Shown: positions 54,495 through 62,736 of the stretch, one piece after another
How the letters are laid out: each line of letters starts with the position of its first letter
Position numbering within the stretch: the first letter of the stretch is position 1
Notes under the pieces: generated by a model
The model's database searches: none
Told to the model about the DNA's origin: nothing
Seen by the model: only the letters and a program-made list of their open reading frames with translations
Program-made: the position numbers and the translations under genes
Assembly (NCBI RefSeq): GCF_026340675.1
Contig: NZ_JAPEOX010000002.1
Span: 310,001 to 374,000, forward strand
Source of the DNA: Streptomyces sp. NBC_01264
GTDB lineage: Bacteria; Actinomycetota; Actinomycetes; Streptomycetales; Streptomycetaceae
Reading direction: 5' to 3'
Length of the DNA: 64,000 nucleotides

Positions 54495-55100
54495 CTACCG
54501 CGGGCGGACCACGCACGCGTCGGCCAGGGCCTGGTCGAGACCGATCCGGTGCGGGGCGTCGAGGTCCATCTGGCCTGCCGTCGCCGCCTTCGCCCTGTCG
54601 AGCGCCACCCCGCACCCGGGGCTGCTCAGGAGGGGCTGGGCCTCCTGGATCGCAGTGAGCAGGTCGCCGTCGATGCGGTCCAGGACCGGACGCACCTCCG
54701 TGCTGAGGTCGGGGCGGGCCGTGGGCCGTAGCGCCGGGGCGCTCTCCCACGCCGCGTACAGTGCGCGCTGAACGGTCTTGTTGGCCGTGATCTGGCCCTC
54801 GAAGATCCGCTGTACATCGGCCCGGTCGATCCCGCGTTCGGCAGCCTGCGAGGTCGCGGCATCGAGGACGGCCCGTTCCCGGGCCGGGTCGTCGATGGGC
54901 TGCGCGGTTCCCCATTTCGCCGCGGCCACCGTGTCGGCGGTCATCACCCGCTCGGCGGAGAGGCGTACAAGCTTCGCCAGTCCCTGCTGTTCGGGCCCGG
55001 TGACGGCTTCCGGGTGCTGCGAGCTTCCGCAGGCGACCAGGAGTGCCGCGCTCCCGCACGTCAGGGCGATCAGCACGATGGAACGTCGGAAAGTGCGCAT
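54495..55100 (-). CDS. Exported chorismate mutase (lipoprotein, AroQ-gamma type)
   Basis: The 201-residue protein has a lipobox LVAC (Cys24) and a helical chorismate mutase fold: GLAKLVRLSAERVMTADTVAAAKWGT, ERAVLDAATSQAAERGIDRADVQRIFEGQITANKTVQRALY. These match gamma-class AroQ enzymes, which convert chorismate to prephenate and are secreted. A Cys pair near the C-terminus (GCGVA and ACVV) could form a disulfide. It converges with the DsbD-alpha-like gene, 27 bp apart. Why a Streptomyces exports it is not known. Confidence 0.83.
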   Translation of the reverse strand: MRTFRRSIVLIALTCGSAALLVACGSSQHPEAVTGPEQQGLAKLVRLSAERVMTADTVAAAKWGTAQPIDDPARERAVLDAATSQAAERGIDRADVQRIFEGQITANKTVQRALYAAWESAPALRPTARPDLSTEVRPVLDRIDGDLLTAIQEAQPLLSSPGCGVALDRAKAATAGQMDLDAPHRIGLDQALADACVVRPR

Positions 55101-55302
55101 GCGCACCACTGTCCGCCGCTTTCCAGCCGGGCACCGCCGCCGATCGGCCCGTTGGGGCAGAGGGCGCCCCGACGGGCCGTTCAGCGTGCGCACGGACCCC
55201 GTGGCGGGGCTCCGCTCCCCCAGCCGGGGGGTCCGCCGCTCCCCCTCAAGCGGGTCTGATCGGCCCAGTCGGCGGTGCCTGCGCCCCTCGTACTGTCACC
55301 GT

Positions 55303-55575
55303 ATGGACAAGAGGTCTCCTCTGGACGCGGCCGACCATGCCGAGTTCTCGCTGATCTGGTTCGACCATGCCCGGCGGGAAGGCGACTGCGCTGAGATGCG
55401 CCGCGCCCTCCTGAGCATGGCCCAGTGCATGCGCGACATGAGCGACCCGGCGACGGCCGCCGCGCTGCAGGCCCTGGCGGACCTGCACGGGAACCACACC
55501 GCCACGGCGCCGGGCGAACCCCGCCGCGTTCCGTGGCAGGGCCGCGGCCGGCAGGACGGACCGCAGGCGAACTGA
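55303..55575 (+). CDS. Small protein of unknown function (90 aa)
   Basis: The frame encodes AADHAEFSLIWFDHARREGDCAEMRRALLSMAQCMRDMSDPATAAALQALADLHGN, an amphipathic helical pattern with Met-rich turns. No signal peptide. It has a normal codon bias and a suitable start at 55303. I do not recognise it. It stands at the head of a small run of short rightward genes. Confidence 0.7.
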   Translation: MDKRSPLDAADHAEFSLIWFDHARREGDCAEMRRALLSMAQCMRDMSDPATAAALQALADLHGNHTATAPGEPRRVPWQGRGRQDGPQAN

Positions 55576-55679
55576 CCGGTTCCCTCCCCGATCCGCCGGT
55601 CGTGCCGGCACGCCGGGTTCCGGAGGGGTGCCTCCACGTTCCACGGGGGACCCCGGTCCCGTACACGAGAGGGAAACAC

Positions 55680-55784
55680 ATGTGCACGCACGGACCCACC
55701 TGTCCGTACTCCACCTCACCCGGCAGCGACGCCGCCGTCCGCGGGGCGAAGCAGACATGGGGCCACGGCCATGCCGTGTCCTGA
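55680..55784 (+). CDS. DUF5999-like small protein, shortened (34 aa)
   Basis: GAGAGGGAA at good spacing precedes the ATG at 55680. The peptide MCTHGPTCPYSTSPGSDAAV begins exactly like the Streptomyces DUF5999 family (MCxHxPxCP with a following D-x-A-A). The family normally continues for about 30 more residues, but here the frame stops and overlaps the next gene by 14 bp. It is therefore either a shortened family member or a leader to the next gene. Confidence 0.55.
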   Translation: MCTHGPTCPYSTSPGSDAAVRGAKQTWGHGHAVS

Positions 55785-56358
55785 GTCCGCCGGGGCCGAG
55801 CCCGCGTCGGTATTCGCCGAAGCACTCGTCGAGATCGAGGATCTCGCCCGCGCCTTCACCTCGGACAGCCTGCGCCTGGAGCAGCTCGCCCTTTACCCGG
55901 GCCGCTCGGCGGGAGACGGTCCGTCCCCCCGCAAGCGGTGGCTCGAGCGGTTCCTGCTCCTGGACATCGCTTACGGCGAGCCCACGTCCGCCATCGTCCG
56001 CCTCGTCTCCGACCTGAATCGCGACTCGGGCGCCCTGCGCCCCGCCCGGGATCTCTCCCGGGCGATCCTGACCGGTGCCGGCCCCACAGTGGAGCCGGCC
56101 CGGGGGATCTCCCGCACGTACGGCTCGATCGCCCGCTACGTGGTGGACAGCTTCCGGCCGAACCTCGTCAAGGCCCGCGCCCTGTGGGCCGGTCCGTCCG
56201 CCGCAGAGCGGGCCCGCTTGTCTGCGGACGTCACCGCTGTACTGGACCAGGGCCGCGGCCGGCTGGCCGCCCTCGAGGAGGCGTTCCGTACCGCCGAACA
56301 CGCGGCCTGGCTCCTGCAGACCTCGGAACGGACCGCGCGGCACACCGTGACGCGCTGA
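55771..56358 (+). CDS. Helical protein of unknown function
   Basis: A 195-residue soluble protein, mostly helical: ASVFAEALVEIEDLARAFTSDSLRLEQLALYPGRSAG, KRWLERFLLLDIAYGEPTSAIVRLVSDLNRD, then SADVTAVLDQGRGRLAALEEAFRTAEHAAWLLQTSERTARHT. It overlaps the end of the small DUF5999-like frame by 14 bp. No family recognised. Confidence 0.72.
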   Translation: MPCPESAGAEPASVFAEALVEIEDLARAFTSDSLRLEQLALYPGRSAGDGPSPRKRWLERFLLLDIAYGEPTSAIVRLVSDLNRDSGALRPARDLSRAILTGAGPTVEPARGISRTYGSIARYVVDSFRPNLVKARALWAGPSAAERARLSADVTAVLDQGRGRLAALEEAFRTAEHAAWLLQTSERTARHTVTR

Positions 56359-56416
56359 GCGCGCGTACGGCACTCTCCCGCAACCGCACCCGCCACTGCC
56401 CCTGTCGCCCATGGCG

Positions 56417-56653
56417 TCAGGGGCTCAGCCGGCGCACGGTCTCCTTCCATGCCTTCGCCGCGGACGCGTGCAGCGAGCCCTTGCCGCGGCCGTGCTCCCC
56501 GGGTCCGCCGGTCGGGTGCCAGGCCGTGTGCAGGGCTCGCCAGAAGTCGTTCCAGGCCGCCGTCTCCGTGGGCCCGTGCCCCTCGATGCCTGCCAGCGCG
56601 TCACAGGACACGACGTATCCGTCGGGTGTCAGGCGAACGGTCGGAGCGGACAT
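56417..56653 (-). CDS. HicB-like small protein without a visible HicA partner
   Basis: A 78-residue protein beginning VRLTPDGYVVSCDALAGIEGHGPTETAAWNDFWRAL. This matches the HicB-type partial RNase-H-like fold of type II antitoxins, with GYVVSC near the start and the T/E/A helix. No HicA-type neighbour (a short dsRNA-binding toxin) is visible on either side. It may be a solitary regulator or degraded system. Confidence 0.6.
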   Translation of the reverse strand: MSAPTVRLTPDGYVVSCDALAGIEGHGPTETAAWNDFWRALHTAWHPTGGPGEHGRGKGSLHASAAKAWKETVRRLSP

Positions 56654-56786
56654 GGCTCACCCTCCCTGGGCGGTGTCGGGCAATTCCAGTTTGCGTCGGC
56701 ACCGCCGGATGCGCATGCCGTCGGCGGACATCCGGAAGCCGGGCGTCCCGCCTGTCCGGCGGGGCGCCCGGCCATGGGGAGCGTCC

Positions 56787-58475
56787 TCAGGCGTCGCCCG
56801 TCCGGTCGCCCAGTACCAGCGTCGTGGTGTGGGCGGTCCCCTCCCGCTTGTACGTGATGGTGGTCCGGTCACCGGGGTGGTGCGCCCAGACCGCGCCCAT
56901 CAGCGCGGGCACCCCGTCGACGGGACGGCCGTCGAACCCGGTGATCAGATCCCCGGGACGCAGACCCGCCTTGTCCGCGGGACCTCCGGGCGTGATCGCC
57001 TGCGCGGCGTCCTTCGTGGGCTCCGCCACGATCTGCACCCCGTTGCCCCGGTAGCCGTTGTTCACCTTGAGGCCGAGCTCGGCGTAGTGCGCCTTGCCCT
57101 GTTCGAGAAGGCTGTCGGCAACCCACTTCGCCTGGTTGATGGGAACGGCGAAGCCCAGTCCGACGCTCTCGGCGGGACCTCCCTCTGCCGCGGGGACCCC
57201 GCTGATGGCGGAGTTCACTCCGATGACCTGGCCGGCGTCGTCGAGCAGCGGCCCCCCCGAGTTGCCGGGGTTGATGGGCGCGTCGGTCTGCAGCGCGTTC
57301 AAGAAGGCGGTAGCCGTGCCGTTCTGGGTGGTCACCGGACGGTCCAGGGCGCTGAGGATGCCGGAGGTGACGGTTCCGGACAGGTCGAAGGGGGCGCCGA
57401 CCGCCACCACGGGATCCCCCACCTCGCTCTCGTCCGAGTTGCCGAGCGCGAGCGGAACCGCGGCCGGGTGCGGACCGCCGAGCTTGAGGACGGCGATGTC
57501 GTAGCCGGGGGTCGCGCCGACGACCGTGGCCGGGCTGGTGGAGCCGTCGGCGAAGGTCACGGTGAGTTTGGCGGGCTTGCCCCCCGGGTCGACGACGTGG
57601 GCGTTGGTCAGGATGTGGCCCGCGGAGTCGAAGAAGAAGCCGGCACCGACCGAATGGACACCGGGGCGGGTGGCGTCGATCGTGACCGTGCTGCGCAGGG
57701 CCTCTGCGGCGACCCCTGGAACCGGGCCCGCGTCCTGTCCGCTGCCGGACCGGTGGTACGACGCCGGGCCGGCGTGCCGGGCCTCCACGGATGCCCCGGC
57801 ACCGGCCGCGAGGGCACCGGCCGCGCCGCCCGTCGCGCCGACCAGCAGCGCGGCGCCCAGCCCGGCCACCACGAGGTTGCGGGTGCTCAGCCGCTTGCCG
57901 GCGGGTGCGGGAGGGCCCGGCGCGGTGGCGCCGGGCGAGGTCGCGCCGGGGGCGGGGGATCCTGGCGTCGGCCCGGACGGGGTGCGCGCCGTGGAGGCCG
58001 TGGAGGCCGTGGAGGCCGTGGAGGCCGTCGGGGCCGGAGCCGGGGCAGCGGCCCGATCGGTCTTCGGGTCCGGCGCCCCGGCCGGCACGCGGGACGGGGC
58101 GCAGAGCGCGGCGGCGGTGACACACGTCGCGGCGTTGCCGCCCGGGCTCCCGGGGGCCGGGGCATCGGGGGCCGGACTCGCCGTGGCGCGGCCCTCCCCG
58201 GCAGCAGTCTCCGCAGCCGGGCGAGCGGTGGCAGGGGCGTTGGCGCCCGCCTCCACCAGGGGCGGGCGGGCGGCCGCAGGGCCGTGCGCGGTCGGGGCCG
58301 GGGCCTCGGCCTCCGTCGCCGGGGGCTCCGGCGCCGGTGCCGGGGCCGGGGCCGGAGCCTTCGAGGCCTGAGGCTCCGGGACGTCCGCCGCCGTGTGGGG
58401 GACTGGGTCGGTCGCCGGTGGCGCCGGGGGCGCCGGGGGCGCCGCCGGGTTCTGCTTCTCGTCGGGCGTGCTCAC
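56787..58475 (-). CDS. HtrA-type membrane serine protease with PDZ domain
   Basis: The 562-residue protein has a long cytoplasmic Pro/Ala/Thr-rich start (1-195), one membrane segment at 201-225, a trypsin-like protease domain with His293 (TNAHVV), Asp326 (YDIAVLKLG) and Ser406 (NPGNSGGPL), and a PDZ domain at about 440-545 (NNGYRGNGVQIVAEPTKDAAQ, GLRPGDLITGFDGRPVDGV). It degrades or monitors misfolded proteins outside the membrane. STAST-type repeats near residues 151-162 come from GGCCGTGGA tandem repeats at about 57984-58030. It has no polycistronic partner. Confidence 0.93.
   Translation of the reverse strand: MSTPDEKQNPAAPPAPPAPPATDPVPHTAADVPEPQASKAPAPAPAPAPEPPATEAEAPAPTAHGPAAARPPLVEAGANAPATARPAAETAAGEGRATASPAPDAPAPGSPGGNAATCVTAAALCAPSRVPAGAPDPKTDRAAAPAPAPTASTASTASTASTARTPSGPTPGSPAPGATSPGATAPGPPAPAGKRLSTRNLVVAGLGAALLVGATGGAAGALAAGAGASVEARHAGPASYHRSGSGQDAGPVPGVAAEALRSTVTIDATRPGVHSVGAGFFFDSAGHILTNAHVVDPGGKPAKLTVTFADGSTSPATVVGATPGYDIAVLKLGGPHPAAVPLALGNSDESEVGDPVVAVGAPFDLSGTVTSGILSALDRPVTTQNGTATAFLNALQTDAPINPGNSGGPLLDDAGQVIGVNSAISGVPAAEGGPAESVGLGFAVPINQAKWVADSLLEQGKAHYAELGLKVNNGYRGNGVQIVAEPTKDAAQAITPGGPADKAGLRPGDLITGFDGRPVDGVPALMGAVWAHHPGDRTTITYKREGTAHTTTLVLGDRTGDA
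57984..58028 (-). repeat. Tandem 12-bp repeats encoding AST units in the protease N-terminus
   Basis: The run GTGGAGGCC repeated with small changes encodes an Ala/Ser/Thr stretch of the cytoplasmic linker. Its length is a likely strain-variable feature. Confidence 0.65.
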
Positions 58476-58607
58476 CGGGGACCTGCCTTCCTCGGCCCGC
58501 AGGGCGGGCGCGGCGGTGGAGTGACCGCCCCAGCATGGGTTCCGTCGCGGATCTTCCGGTTCCGCCGACCGGCGGAGCCTCCCGGCGGATCCGGTCCTCC
58601 CCCACCG

Positions 58608-59489
58608 TCACGGCCCCCGGACCCTCCCGGAGGCGCAGAACACGGTCACCGTGGCCATGAGCGTGCCCGCCCGGTCGCGGTGCAGCACGCGTTGCCGCCA
58701 CTGCTCCAGCCTCTCGCGGTCGTCGCCGGCCCCGGACAGGAGCCCCCGCACGGTACCGGTGAGGTCGAACACCGCGTCGATCTCCGCGTAGCCCCGCGCT
58801 GTCAACAGGTGGCCCGTCAGCCTGACGTCCCGCACCCCGGCCGCACCGAGCAGGGCGGGCAGTTCCCGGCCGATCCAGCCGTGCCGGAACCCCGCGCACC
58901 AGGCGTGCGCCACGGCACGCGTGGTGTCCCGGTCGTCGTCCGTGACCGTGAAGGTCTCCCAGTCGGGCTCCGCGCACGCCACCCTGCCTCCGGCCCGCAC
59001 GGCGCGGGCCAGTTCGCGAACCACCTGCGCGGGGTCGCGTACGTGCTGGAGGGCGCGGTCCACGCGGGCCGCGTCGAGGACGCCTGTGGCCAGGGGGAGC
59101 CGGTGCGCGTCGCCGACCGCGTAGCGGACCTGCGGCATGTCGGCGGGCGCGAGGGCCCGTGCCCGAGCCAGGAGCTCCGTACTGCTGTCCACACCGAGGG
59201 TGAGCCCGCGGGTTCCCACGCGGCGGCCCGTCCGTACGACGTCGAACCCCAGGCCGCACCCGACGTCGGCCACCCGGTCACCGGATGCGGCGGACAGGCG
59301 TCGGGCGAGCTCGGCCTTGTAGTCCGCGGTGCAGCTCATGCCTTCGAGCACGCGCAGGCACGAGGAGAGCGACGACACGTCCTCGGCGTCGGCTTCCCGG
59401 AACGCGCGCGCCAGGCTGCTTCCTTTCGAGGGCCCGGCCGCTCCGGGCCCGGTGGGGCCCGTGCCGGGGCCGGTCGGGAGAGGTCCCAC
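58608..59489 (-). CDS. SAM-dependent methyltransferase
   Basis: The 293-residue protein has a class I methyltransferase core with DRVADVGCGLGFDVVRTGR (motif I), GVDSSTELLARARALA and VRYAVGDAHRLPL, then ARAVRAGGRVACAEPDW. The N-terminal Gly/Pro/Thr-rich linker is unusual. The GTG at 59487-59489 was picked because GGAAGG stands before it. A Cys-rich LSSCLRVLEGMSC segment precedes motif I. The substrate is unknown; UbiE-like small-molecule methylation is likely. Confidence 0.83.
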   Translation of the reverse strand: MGPLPTGPGTGPTGPGAAGPSKGSSLARAFREADAEDVSSLSSCLRVLEGMSCTADYKAELARRLSAASGDRVADVGCGLGFDVVRTGRRVGTRGLTLGVDSSTELLARARALAPADMPQVRYAVGDAHRLPLATGVLDAARVDRALQHVRDPAQVVRELARAVRAGGRVACAEPDWETFTVTDDDRDTTRAVAHAWCAGFRHGWIGRELPALLGAAGVRDVRLTGHLLTARGYAEIDAVFDLTGTVRGLLSGAGDDRERLEQWRQRVLHRDRAGTLMATVTVFCASGRVRGP

Positions 59490-59654
59490 GGCCCTTCCTT
59501 CCGCCGTCCGGACGGTTCCTGCCGTTCCAGCTTCGCCCTCCGGCAGGTGCGGCGCACAGGGGGAGGGCCCGGCGCACCGCACGGTGGCGACAGGGCCCCT
59601 GAGTAGGGTTGCGGAGCGGCACGGGGCCATCCGGCTCGGGCCCTCCGCCGCCCA

Positions 59655-59727
59655 GCCCCTGTAGCTCAGTGGACAGAGCAGGCGCCTTCTAAGCGCTTGG
59701 CCGCAGGTTCGAGTCCTGCCCGGGGCA
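59655..59727 (+). tRNA. tRNA-Arg (anticodon UCU)
   Basis: The 73-nt sequence folds as a tRNA: D arm GCTC/GAGC, anticodon stem GGCGC/GCGCT with loop CTTCTAA, anticodon TCT, T arm GCAGG TTCGAGT CCTGC, and acceptor GCCCCTG/CCGGGGC. The sixth acceptor pair is T-C, a mismatch. CCA is not encoded. It lies between the methyltransferase and a zinc-finger/RHH-like gene. tRNA-Arg genes often serve as attachment sites for actinomycete integrative elements. Confidence 0.9.
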
Positions 59728-59765
59728 CCCCGCACCGATTGCCGGCGCACCGTGATCCGCACCCC

Positions 59766-60329
59766 TCAACCGTCCTCCGGGTCGGCCTGGCGGGCCGGGC
59801 CGGACGCCGTGCGGTGGGCATCGGCGGCGATCAGCGCCTCCAGGTAGCGGGAGAGCCCCTGGCCCCGGGACGACGCGGCGATCCGCGCGGTGGCCAGCAG
59901 CCGCCTCTCCAGCCGGACGGCGATCTGCACCCGCTCCATCACCGGCGGCAGCAAGGGAGTCCGCGCTGCGGAGGACACCTCCTCCCCCACGGCTCCGGCG
60001 GCTGCCGGCCTGCGATGGTGGGCCGTGGCGCAGGCGTGCGAGCACAACGTCCGCAGCAGCAGCGGATCGTCGTTGCGGATGACCGGCTGACGGCACTCGG
60101 CGCACGGCGAGGGGGGCAGACGCGTGCCGCGCCCCGCGAGGGCGCGCCAGGTGACGGGAAGGCCGCCCGGGTCGGGGTTGTCGCGCCCCCGCCCGGCCTC
60201 GAAGCATTCCTCGCACAGCAGCAGCCTGCGCGGCAGCCAGTGTCCGCGCCGCCACAGTGCTCCGGCGGCCAGGTAGCCGGCCTTGCCCCGAAAGGGCACC
60301 CCGCACGCATCGCATGATCGATCGCTCAT
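59766..60329 (-). CDS. Protein with Cys-rich finger and C-terminal RHH-like helix
   Basis: The 187-residue protein has two Cys-rich zones: RSCDACGVPF with LLLCEECFEAGRGRD, and PSPCAECRQPVIRND with LCSHACATAHH. These look like zinc ribbons. The C-terminus VMERVQIAVRLERRLLATARIAASSRGQGLSRYLEALI resembles a ribbon-helix-helix DNA-binding element. Its gene is 38 bp from the tRNA-Arg end, a position typical of plasmid or ICE-associated genes in actinomycetes. I suspect a residual mobile-element gene. Confidence 0.7.
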   Translation of the reverse strand: MSDRSCDACGVPFRGKAGYLAAGALWRRGHWLPRRLLLCEECFEAGRGRDNPDPGGLPVTWRALAGRGTRLPPSPCAECRQPVIRNDDPLLLRTLCSHACATAHHRRPAAAGAVGEEVSSAARTPLLPPVMERVQIAVRLERRLLATARIAASSRGQGLSRYLEALIAADAHRTASGPARQADPEDG

Positions 60330-60532
60330 GAGCGCAAAGTACGGGCGGTCCGCCCGCGCCGAATCCTCCGAAAGACCCTCCGATCGCCCCGCGGTGGGCC
60401 GCCGTGCCCGGGGGATGCGGCAGCCCCCGGCATCCCCCGCCCGAGTGGGCCGATCGGTGGAGGCCGTTCGCTTGGCCGTCGGGACACGATGGGGACATCA
60501 CCCCCGTTCGAGCCCCCGCAAGGAGCACCGGC

Positions 60533-61324
60533 ATGCCCCGTACGACCGCCAGCCCGCGTTTCCGGATTCCCGCCCTCGCCGCGACGGCCGCACTCGCGCT
60601 CGGGGCGCTGGCGTGCGGCGCCACATCGGCCTCGGCCGCTCCCGCGACCCCGCCGCCCGCCGCCACCGCCGCGAGCCCCTCGGCGGACGCCGCCGCCACC
60701 CCGCAGGTCATCCCGAACAGCTTCACCAAAACCTCGCAGGGCGGGCCCCGTACGGTCGACATCACCATCGATGACGGGCCGAGTCCCGAGTGGACTCCCC
60801 AGGTCCTCAAGGTCCTTCACGACAACGGCGCCCACGCCACCTTCTGCATGATCGGCAACAACGCCAAGAAGTACCCGTCTCTGGTCAAGGAGGTCGCGGA
60901 GGCCGGCAACCGGCTCTGTGACCACTCCGTGGACCACGACATGACGATGGACCACAAGAGCGTCGCGTACCAGCAGGGGGAGATCCTCGGCGGGGAGAAC
61001 AGCATCGACGCAGCCGCGGGCGGCGTCGCGAAGGCCCAGTACTACCGGGCTCCGGGCGGTGCCTTCACCCCGGCCAGCCGGGCGTTCGCCGCGTCGCACG
61101 GTCTGCGCCCGCTGGGGTGGAACGTCGACCCCAAGGACTGGAGCCGCCCGGGTACGGACCAGATCGTCTCCGCCGTGAAGGAGCAGCTCGGCAACGGGCC
61201 CGTCGTCCTGTTCCACGACGGTGGCGGCAACCGGTCCGAGACGGTCGCGGCCCTCACGCAGTTGCTCCCCTGGTTCACCCAGCACGGGTACGGCTTCTCC
61301 TTCCCCTCGACGACCGCGCCCTGA
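60533..61324 (+). CDS. Secreted polysaccharide deacetylase (NodB domain)
   Basis: The 263-residue protein has a signal peptide (about 1-35, ending ASA), a short Ala/Pro linker, and a NodB deacetylase domain with TIDDGPS (Asp80-Asp81), HSVDHD (His131 and His135) giving the D-H-H metal site, RAPGG and FHDGGG. It removes N-acetyl groups from a polysaccharide such as chitin oligomers or peptidoglycan. The start at 60533 follows AAGGAG. It lies 66 bp before the L,D-transpeptidase gene on the same strand. Confidence 0.93.
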   Translation: MPRTTASPRFRIPALAATAALALGALACGATSASAAPATPPPAATAASPSADAAATPQVIPNSFTKTSQGGPRTVDITIDDGPSPEWTPQVLKVLHDNGAHATFCMIGNNAKKYPSLVKEVAEAGNRLCDHSVDHDMTMDHKSVAYQQGEILGGENSIDAAAGGVAKAQYYRAPGGAFTPASRAFAASHGLRPLGWNVDPKDWSRPGTDQIVSAVKEQLGNGPVVLFHDGGGNRSETVAALTQLLPWFTQHGYGFSFPSTTAP

Positions 61325-61390
61325 CGTCCTGCGGCGTCCCGGTCTCCCCACATCCCGCAGAACATCCCGCAGAACCCGTCGGAGTCACGT

Positions 61391-62629
61391 ATGAAGAAGC
61401 CCTCCTCGACCATGACAGCCGTGCTCTCGGCGGGGGTGTGCGCCGCTGCCGCGGCCACGGCCCTCACCCTGCCCTGGGGCTCCGGCGCCGGGACGTTCGC
61501 TGCCGCCGGCCCGGCCGCGCACCAGTCGGCGCGCATTTCGTTCAACCCGCCCGACGGAGCCACCGGGGTCGCTCCCGGGCAGAACGCCTCGGTCTCCGTG
61601 AGCGGCGGGCACCTGGAGTCGGTGGCGATGGACCCGGCCGCCGGAGGCGCCGACGGTTCGGGCGCGCTCTCGCCGGACGGGACGCACTGGTCCTCCGGTG
61701 GAACGCTGGCCCCGGGGACCGCGTACACCGTGCACGCCGCGGCCCTGGCGGGCGGCGCATCGGGCACTGCGGTGACCCAGGACGCGTCCTTCACGACCGT
61801 GCCGGCGTCCGACGTGCTGCACGCCACGGTGACGCCGTCCGACTCGTCCACGGTGGGCGTCGGCATGCCGGTCTCCGTCACCTTCGACAAGCCGGTGGCC
61901 GTGGCCGACCAGGGGACGGTCCAGCAGCACATCAAGGTCACCTCCACTAGCGGCCAGCAGGTGCTCGGCCACTGGTTCGGGCCGAACCGGCTCGACTTCC
62001 GGCCCGAGGCGTTCTGGCAGCCCGGCTCGAAGGTCGACGTGCAGCTGGCCCTAGGCGGAGTGTCCGCGGGACCGGCCGCGATGGGCGTCCAGAACAGCTC
62101 GGAAGAGTTCACTGTGGGGCGCTCCCAGATCTCGACGGTCGATGTCGCCGCGAAGACGATGGCGGTCGTGCGTGACGGCACCCCCCTCAAGACGCTGCCG
62201 GTTTCCGCGGGTTCGCCCGAGCACGCGACGTACGACGGCACGATGGTGATCTCCTCTAAGAGCCTGACCACCGCCATGGACGGGGCCACTGTCGGGCTGC
62301 TCGGCCCGGACGGCAAGCCTCAGTACGACATCCCCGACGTGCCGCACGCCATGCGTCTGACCGATTCGGGAACGTTCGTCCACGGCAACTACTGGGCGGC
62401 TCCGCAGGTGTTCGGCCAGGAGGACACCAGCCACGGCTGCATCGGGCTCAGCGACGTCGAGGGCGGGAAGGACCCGAACACCCCGGCCGCGTGGTTCTAC
62501 GACAACTCCCTGGTCGGTGACGTGGTGATCGTCAAGAACTCGGGCGGCACAGCCGTCCAGCCGGGCAACGGGCTGAGCGACTGGAACCTGGACTGGAGCC
62601 AGTGGAACGACGGTTCGGCCGCCGGCTGA
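61391..62629 (+). CDS. L,D-transpeptidase (YkuD) with Ig-like domain
   Basis: The 412-residue protein has a signal-peptide-like start (about 5-38), a Big-like domain (SARISFNPPDGATGVAPGQNASVSVSGGHL), an Ig-like domain (about 140-235) and a YkuD domain (about 245-380) with HGNYW (His331) and SHGCIGLSD (Cys350). It forms 3-3 peptidoglycan cross-links. Its gene is followed by a strong bidirectional terminator. With the deacetylase and the sortase substrate it forms a wall-modifying group. Confidence 0.92.
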   Translation: MKKPSSTMTAVLSAGVCAAAAATALTLPWGSGAGTFAAAGPAAHQSARISFNPPDGATGVAPGQNASVSVSGGHLESVAMDPAAGGADGSGALSPDGTHWSSGGTLAPGTAYTVHAAALAGGASGTAVTQDASFTTVPASDVLHATVTPSDSSTVGVGMPVSVTFDKPVAVADQGTVQQHIKVTSTSGQQVLGHWFGPNRLDFRPEAFWQPGSKVDVQLALGGVSAGPAAMGVQNSSEEFTVGRSQISTVDVAAKTMAVVRDGTPLKTLPVSAGSPEHATYDGTMVISSKSLTTAMDGATVGLLGPDGKPQYDIPDVPHAMRLTDSGTFVHGNYWAAPQVFGQEDTSHGCIGLSDVEGGKDPNTPAAWFYDNSLVGDVVIVKNSGGTAVQPGNGLSDWNLDWSQWNDGSAAG

Positions 62630-62641
62630 GCCTCCGACCGG

Positions 62642-62716
62642 GCACGGGCCGGCCCCGGAAGTGACCGCCCCGCCTCCTTGGTGGAGGGGGGCGGCCCTTC
62701 CGGGGCCGGCCCGTGC
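62642..62716. terminator. Strong bidirectional terminator between LDT and surface protein genes
   Basis: A perfect 20-bp stem (62642-62661 with 62697-62716) encloses a nested smaller hairpin (ACCGCCCC with GGGGGCGG). It lies 12 bp past the L,D-transpeptidase stop and 20 bp past the convergent surface-protein stop. Confidence 0.9.
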
Positions 62717-62736
62717 GCGGTCCACGCAGCAGCGGG

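Noticed and set aside
55938..59606. Plus-strand frame of about 1220 codons opposite the HtrA and methyltransferase genes
   Set aside because: Overlaps several genes with clear domains; no recognisable motif.
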